Of a stretch of DNA of 64,000 nt, positions 58,201 to 64,000 are shown in pieces. The stretch covers positions 14,295,001-14,359,000 of the forward strand of contig NC_056765.1 in the NCBI RefSeq assembly GCF_018687715.1. Direction: 5' to 3'. Under the pieces are notes generated by a model that was not told the origin of the DNA, searched no databases, and worked only from the letters and a program-made list of their open reading frames with translations. Positions within the stretch are counted from its first letter, which is position 1. Each line of letters starts with the position of its first letter. Position numbers and translations under genes: made by a program. The DNA is from Carya illinoinensis. Lineage: Eukaryota; Streptophyta; Magnoliopsida; Fagales; Juglandaceae.

Positions 58201-58560
58201 TTACCATCATACCTATCGCATGCATCGTAGGCAGGAATCACAGGTGTGACTCTACCATTATCTCTGTTTACCACCATTCCTACAACTCTATCTGTAGGCG
58301 GGAATTAGGCAAAAATTAGGCGGGAATCACAGGCAGGATTCTACCACCATCCCTATAGTACCTCTAGCTCAAACCGTTTAATCGATTCAATCAAACATAC
58401 CCAAAAATCATTTATCACATTGAAAACCTCGTTTTCATTTCCGACACATGAACATGCATGTAATTACACGAAACTTAGTTTTCATTTACATGAAGTCCGA
58501 TTGGATACCCTGTGCCACCATTCTATCTATTAGAGGTCATTAGTACAATTGGTGGTGTGA
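55293..58560 (-). repeat. Gypsy (chromovirus-type) LTR, 3' part, split by a solo LTR
   Basis: The minus strand ends with GGGGATTGGGGGCGTCACA at 55297, a frequent 3' end of plant Tekay/Del-type LTRs. It contains GGTACCGTCTCTTGGTACCA and the segment with AGGTTAAGTCTGAGGATGCA. The LTR is interrupted at 55953-58194 and continues to about 58560 with repeated CGGGAATCACAG-like units (58240, 58320). No coding region or primer-binding site adjoins it. Confidence 0.5.
55953..58194 (+). repeat. Solo LTR of about 2.24 kb (Athila-like)
   Basis: The ends are TGATTGAGCTGAAATATTGC and ...TTTTTGAGTGAGTCA (TG...CA), with near-matching 5 bp flanks CCCTG (55948-55952) and CCTTG (58195-58199). The tail contains TTTCCCTGAGGAGACGATCT and CCTGCACTTGGGATAGC, the motif shared with the solo LTR at 34432-35787 and, more weakly, with the Gypsy LTR at 30812. 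No internal coding region remains. The frames at 56254-56535 and 56715-57183 have no family and are not called. Confidence 0.65.
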
Positions 58561-59649
58561 AACACGTCCTTAACAACAACGAAAGTTGATTGATACATTT
58601 GTTTAATTCCAATTTGTTTTGGGATTACACTATGGTTGCGACTTAATGTTTAGGTTAATGTAGTAGAGTTGGTGTTTGTTTATTTCCTCTTTCACTTCCT
58701 TGGTTTGATTTGCAGGCATGTGGTTAGCCTTGTTTATCCTTTGTAAGTGGGATTTTTCTTTTCATGGACCCCAGGTAGTTACTCTGCTTATGGATTTTAA
58801 GGCTTGCATTGTTACTAAGAAATTTAGATCATGTGTTTCGATGGACCTTAATTAGTTTAGGGGTGTTGCACCATGCATGGCCCTAAGCCACAAAGTCATG
58901 CTTTTAAGCTAAATAAGAAGGTTTGTCATCTTAGGTTGAAGATTGCTTTGATAGCTCGTGCAACAAAAGGAAGGCATGCATGTCTCTTGCCGCCCATTCC
59001 CAATATTTTATATTTCTGGCTTACACTGATTAGAGTTGTAGCTAGTTAGGAATTTAATTACGAAAACATCAAAATATGTTAAGTTCTTTTGGACCTTGGA
59101 GAATGTAAGAGTTGTCCACAGCTTGTATACATTCTGTCTCTGTCCTTAACTAGTTTAGTTAATAGGTTCTATGCTTGTGTGTTGAAGTATTTGAAATTCC
59201 TTGGGTAATATTAGGAAGATTAATGTGAGTCAGTACTAGTCAGTTCAAAGCTTTACCACGCAGATACTTTTGAAGGTTTAGTAAACATTCAGAGTTGGGA
59301 TGAGGCTGAGATGTCCTCCAAAAATGAGGGAGATGTCTCTGGGGAAGCTCAAATTCTGCTTATCCAAGATAAAGTTTAATACATATGTTCTAATTTTATG
59401 GTCAATTTTCAGGAATTCTTGTCAAACAAATGGAGAACACCAAGAAACTTCTACTGGTGGATGGTGGCCCCATAGGTGAAAAGTTGAAGTTGGCTACACA
59501 AAATCTACATTATGCATATGTGCTGCCATCAATTAGATGATGCTGTTGGTTGATGTTTGTTGCCTATGTTTTACAGGCTTTGAATGTCTATAGCATCCTG
59601 CTTCATGACAAACCACAAAATTATTGCAAAGATGCACAAGCCAATTAGT
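58561..59649. other. Spacer, no gene recognised
   Basis: T-rich DNA with an exon-like patch at 59413-59475 between AG and GT (21 codons including KQMENTKKLLLVDGGPI) that I cannot assign. It may be decayed intron-containing or LTR internal DNA. Confidence 0.4.
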
Positions 59650-60267
59650 TGTTAAATAACTCTACTTTACAAGCTACATTCCAGTTTTAAATGAGAATAG
59701 GAATTATTTTCCCTTTCATATATAGAAGAAATGGAATTCAAAACATATTTGTATGTTGCTTTGTCAAAATATGTAGATGCATGGCTGGATGGGCTGGTTT
59801 TTCTTATGTATTGATCGTGTGTCTTCAATTGAGAAATTTGCAATTGAATACTAGTTGTGGAAAGGGCTCGATGTCCTTTGGGGCCCATTGGGCTGACCAA
59901 TGGAATTGGGTCAATAAATCGGACCACTAACCCACAACCTCCCCATCTCTAGGGTCCAATTTATCTCAATTACTAAGAATGCAACTGCTTGAGAATCCAT
60001 TAGGAAGGGGGATATATCGTTTGAGAATAGATAAACCTACCATCTCAAAATTTGAATCTCAAATAAGGGATAAGATTGCTATCTGATAATAACAGATGGG
60101 TCGTGGGCTTTATATATACAAAGAACCCAAGTGCATGGAGATTATCTAATTTCTATCTGCGACTATTGACTTAGGCATAGGAGGTGTTCCCACGAACCCT
60201 CAAGCCACCCTACTCTTTGGTTGTAGGTGATCGTATATGAGTAGCGGTGAAACATGTCCATAATAGT
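59650..60267 (+). repeat. Tat-like Gypsy LTR remnant (left edge uncertain)
   Basis: A TATA box region (TTTATATATACAAAG near 60110) is followed by ATTGACTTAGGCATAGGAGG and TTCCCACGAACCCTCAAGCC, typical of the R/U5 part of plant Tat-lineage LTRs. GTGAAACATGTCC then lies just before the primer-binding site. The 5' edge is a guess. Confidence 0.6.
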
Positions 60268-60284
60268 TGGTACCGCTTGTGGGA
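60268..60284 (+). other. Primer-binding site of the Tat-like Gypsy element
   Basis: TGGTACCGCTTGTGGGA resembles the tRNA-Arg-type site TGGCGCCGTCTGTGGGA used by Tat elements, with several changes. Only about 120 bp of internal sequence follows before another LTR begins. Confidence 0.6.
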
Positions 60285-62835
60285 CCCTTTGTCCTACAAC
60301 CAGCATGCTTTTCACATGCCCACTACTACTTGATCACAAGCAACTAGAGACAAAGAGGTATCATCAAGAAATATGGAAGGAAGACTTGCAAAGATGGAGG
60401 AAGTAGTGTAACAGCCAGTTAGAAATTCAATGGTAGAAGTTCTATAGACTTTAGGAACCTCATGAAAACTCCATAAGTTTTCACAATTCAACTAATCGCA
60501 AAGATTTTAGTCTGTCAACATAGTCAGTATTATCATCCACTATGGTGCCAGAAATGCAATTTTAATTGTTTGACGTAGTTAGAAGTGTCAGAATATGTTA
60601 TGGTCTACATCACTAGACTCAGTTGAATATTTAGGATTTTATGGGGCAATCACTCATTTTCATAATTTCAGACAAAACGCCTGTTCGGAACTGTGAATTT
60701 ATTTTTAGGGCACTTCAGGGTTGAGGATTTTTCAGTACTAAGTTTATTACGCATTTTTTTGGAGTGAATAGTAACCTCGATAAATGTACTAAGTGCACTG
60801 TTTTCAAAATCACAGTGTGGAATGTCCAAATTAGGTTAGAGAAGTTTTATTTGGACACTTGACAATATCTTAGCCACACATAGTGAATAGTATTAGACAC
60901 CTGGCACAAAGAGGAACCATTAGATGGATTTGTGAAGGAAATCAAGGTGTAAGATCATGCCACCTAAGCAAAACTTTGTTTTATCTAATCAACCAAATTG
61001 AGCCAGATCAAAAAAGGTTTCAACCCTAGTTAAACCCTAAATGGTTGGAATCTAATTGAAACCCCAAAAGCTTAGTTGAAACTGAAACCTTAAATGGTTT
61101 CCCCAAACCCTAAATTGGCATTCAAACCCTTTTTGATCCAATTTCTAGCATTGTGTTTAATTTGATTAAATCATTTCCACATGCTATTAATTTCTCAAAT
61201 CCTTGTTATGACATCTTTATCCAACCTTTTAAACCTTGGAAATTTGATTGGGCCACAAAAAATTAGATTTGGGCTTGATAGCATATCAAACCCTAACCAA
61301 ACCCCTTTTAAACCCCAAATTGAAGCCCACTTGGTTGAGGCCCACAAATTTGGCCACCTTGGCAAAGCTTCTTGAAGAAGCTTCCTCCCCCACATGGCAG
61401 ACCATCCATTGCCCTTGGATGCGCCCATAAGTGGCTTGATGTGATGTGATGGAGAAACCCACCTCTTCAACCTCCTTACCTCGCAGCTTCTGCAGGCAGT
61501 CTTTTCCCCTTACTATTTTCCATTTTATGTCACATAGCCACCTCCAATCAAGGGTCATTCAAACCCATATCTTCCCCCTCCAGAAGTCTAGAGTCGTGCA
61601 AGATGCACTTCTTTCCCTTTAATCACTTCTTCACCCCATTCTTAGAGAGAAACCCAAAAGAGCTCTCTTGGGCATATTTTTGGGTCTTTTTACGTGGAGA
61701 TTTTAGACGCTTTGTAAGTATTGTCAAACAATTACTCCTTCATAAAAGTTTTTCCATTTGAGTATAGTTTCCGTAGATATATTATTCGTATCATTCCATC
61801 GTAATTTTGTTGGTCAAAACTATTTTTAACCATGGAAAGGTCATTCTAGGCGTGAAACTAGAGAGTATGTTTTGTTTTGGAATGTTTGACCAAGCTAATG
61901 GATATATCTTGGTCCGAAACTTTTATGGAGTGTTTTTAAGAGTGTTCATTGAAGTTTCGTTGCATGACTAAAGATTTTGATGATAGATTTTCTTTGATCT
62001 AAAAACTTGAGAACTGGAAGTGGAAAAATAGTTTTTATTTGGAGAAAGTTTGAATATTTCGTGGTTTGATCTTACTCTATAGGCTTTGATATTTTTATGT
62101 GATGATCCTATGTCTCTCATTTTCATGTTAGGATGTTATTTTGAAGATATTTAGTATTAGTTTCAAAGATATGATTTTTCTATGCAAGAGGATTTCGGTT
62201 AGGCCTAAGATTTGATGTTTTTGGATTAGATCCAGGTTTTATTACTTTTTAGCCATGTGATTTTAAGTTTGATGGTTGAATATTCTTTAGGACACATTTT
62301 TAAACCATGTGATACTTTATTTTGAAGATCTCACCTTCTTAACCCATTGATCAAGAGATTTATCAAAGCTAGTTGAAAACAAAAAGTTTCTATTTTTGGA
62401 CTAAGTGTAAAACCAAAAACTCCAAGTGTAATTTTGTGATTTTTGTGACTTTAGTTTGATGATTTAAAGCATGGTTGATCTTAGGATGATGTTGTGAATA
62501 TGTTAGAAGTAAGATTTGATTTTTTGGAATTCTTAGAGAAGTTTTGATCTAGGGTCAAAGCTTGTGATTCAAGTGTTTGGATCATTTTACAAAAAGTTTG
62601 GTGTTGATTATTAGTTTTTTCTAAATGGATGTTTTAAGAATGGTTTTAAACTTAGGATAGGAACATCCTTGTTGCAAAAATCAAGAGAAAATTTACATGA
62701 GGAATGTAAATTTTGGAAATATTTGGAGTTAGGATGTGAAATCCTTAAGTTAGGGGTAAAATGGTCATTTTCCCACATGTAGAGGGTAAAATGGTAATTT
62801 TACTCTAAGTTGTCTCTTTTACACATTTCTAATTG

Positions 62836-63176
62836 TTAGAGCATTGGCAATGGATTCTTTATCTTCATATGGAAAATTATATCTTTTGAAGATTGATTTT
62901 GAATATGAAGAAAAATTCCTACATTGGATTATGTATTTTTTGATCAAATAATAAAGAGAGAGAAGAGAAAAAAGAAAAGAGAGAGTTGGGAGGAGAGAGA
63001 AAAAACAATAAAATATAGTTTGAAAAAGGAAAATGAGGTCTTCATCTTTGAATAAGAACTATACATAGTTATTTATAATTATAGATATGAATAAACCAAT
63101 GTAGACCATTTTAAGGGTATATTCTTCAAATTCAAAGATGAAGATGAAGATAAATAACCCATTGCCAATGCTCTAA
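62836..63176. mobile_element. PIF/Harbinger-like MITE, 341 bp
   Basis: The terminal inverted repeats are perfect over 18 bp: TTAGAGCATTGGCAATGG at 62836 and CCATTGCCAATGCTCTAA ending at 63176. Similarity extends inwards (TTTATCTTCAT). The ends resemble those of the 0.9 kb element at 21902-22799. The target duplication could not be fixed because TTA/TAA belongs to the repeat itself. It is nested in the long Gypsy LTR. Confidence 0.85.
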
Positions 63177-63639
63177 TAATTAAATTTCTAACTTACAGAA
63201 TACCCTCTTACAGTTTCTCGTGTTTCGCACTTTATTCTCGTAGAACGCGACGATCGAGTTAAGTTAGCTTCTAACTTACTATCAGTTTACTGTGTATGTA
63301 TCATGGGTAAGGGAACTACAATTTATGTATGTATGTTATCATATATGCCATGCCATGCCACGTTATTACATGTTTATCTGTTACGCATGATTTATTCTGT
63401 CATAAATATTTATCTGTTACACAATCTATTCTGTCATGTATTGCTGTATGTTATAAGTATGCCAAGTTAAGTATGCCATATATTGTATGTATGCTATATC
63501 ATGTAATATTCACTGTTGCAAGTATGTCATGTCAAGTATGATATCTGTTACATGTTCGGTCATGTTACAAAGTGTTTCCATCTCAAGTAAGTCATGTCTT
63601 TCGAGTTATATTTAAGTTAGTTATGTCTAGCATACTCAT

Positions 63640-64000
63640 AATGTAATCATTATGATTGTTCGAGCATCTCTACTTGTAATTCACAAGAGGTACCTTTGGT
63701 GAAATCATTTTGATTGTTAGAATGCCATTCAAGTTCAGTTATGCAGATACTCCTAGCGTAATCATTCTGATTGTTAGGGTACGTGTTTTAAAATACTCGT
63801 GATTTAATCATTATGATTGTCAGAGTATTACTAGGTACTCATGGTGTAATCATTCTGATTGCTAGGGTACGTATTTTAAAATACTCGTGATCAAATCATT
63901 CTGATTGTCGAAGTATTACTAGGTACTCCTGGTGTAATCATTTTGATTGCTAGGGTATGTGTTTTAAAATACTCGTGATGGAATCATTCTGATTGTCAGA
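63640..64000 (+). repeat. 88 bp tandem repeat array in the LTR
   Basis: The landmark AGGGTACGTNTTTTAAAATA starts at 63776, 63864 and 63952 (period 88). Each unit contains two copies of AATCATTNTGATT, itself an inverted repeat (AATCA...TGATT), at about 44 bp spacing. Degenerate half-units extend left to about 63640. The array runs past the window end. Confidence 0.88.

Larger units (their letters stand above)
60407..64000 (+). repeat. Very long Gypsy (chromovirus-type) LTR, running off the window
   Basis: It starts TGTAACAGCC directly in the internal region of the Tat-like element, a usual Tekay/Del-type LTR start. Family-like features follow: repeated AACCCTAAA blocks near 61030-61120, CCCAAAAGAGCTCTCTTGGG near 61650, paired GGGTAAAATGGTNATTTT units near 62754 and 62786, and an 88 bp tandem array at the right edge. 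At over 3.5 kb it is long even after subtracting the 341 bp MITE. No open frame is credible; those near 61180-61560 are antisense and sense shadows of each other. Confidence 0.55.

Noticed and set aside
59413..59475. 63 bp exon-like block between AG and GT
   Set aside because: Too short and without family; AG and GT borders are expected by chance at this frequency.
61181..61558. Sense and antisense open frames near 61.2-61.6 kb
   Set aside because: They overlap on opposite strands inside a long LTR and show no conserved domain.
63640..64000. Regular repeats that might suggest a CRISPR-like array
   Set aside because: The repeats are contiguous 88 bp tandem units with no unique spacers, in a plant LTR, with no cas genes.

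Overview
This is plant nuclear DNA made almost entirely of nested transposable elements in an AT-rich background. Evidence: Ty1/Copia and Ty3/Gypsy remnants with plant-type primer-binding sites (initiator-Met, Asp-like and Arg-like), plant L1-type LINEs with a C-terminal RNase H, a plant Helitron with canonical TCTATACTA and CTAG ends, a FAR1/MULE transposase pseudogene, MITEs, and one host gene with GT-AG introns. A woody eudicot is my guess; nothing here fixes the species. No prokaryotic gene, CRISPR array, rRNA or tRNA gene was found.

Layout. 1-2303: 3' half of a Copia element (+), with a probable 3' LTR. 2304-3870: AT-rich spacer. 3871-20051: a Helitron of about 16.2 kb (-) with both termini. 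It carries a decayed Pif1-type helicase without a recognisable Rep domain, a multi-exon RPA1-like gene, two captured promoter/leader copies, internal duplications, and a nearly full-length L1-type LINE (LINE A, 14230-19946). 20052-22887: copy 1 of a local segmental duplication, carrying a PIF/Harbinger-like element. 22888-39351: a retrotransposon nest. In order it holds a LINE RNase H remnant (E), an Athila-like Gypsy (-) split by LINE D (+), LINE C (-), and an old Copia A (-). Copia A is invaded by a solo LTR and, inside its own LTR, by Copia B, which is structurally complete but internally deleted.

39526-46106: segmental copy 2, ending in the last exons of an unrecognised host gene (+) whose terminal intron-exon block is tandemly duplicated. 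46800-47560: Gypsy LTR-like sequence. 47590-53850: FAR1/MULE transposase pseudogene (-) cut into three by LINE F and by an unidentified 1.3 kb insertion. 55293-58560: Gypsy LTR (-) split by a 2.24 kb solo LTR. About 59650-60406: Tat-like Gypsy LTR with its primer-binding site. 60407 to the window end: a very long Gypsy LTR with a MITE and an 88 bp tandem repeat.

The genes do not form a pathway; the window is best read as an insertion history. The host gene at 42799-46106 is the only candidate for living cellular coding sequence. Most element ORFs die by in-frame TAG/TGA codons rather than frameshifts, which suggests decay by deamination of methylated cytosine. All coordinates and alignments were made by eye.
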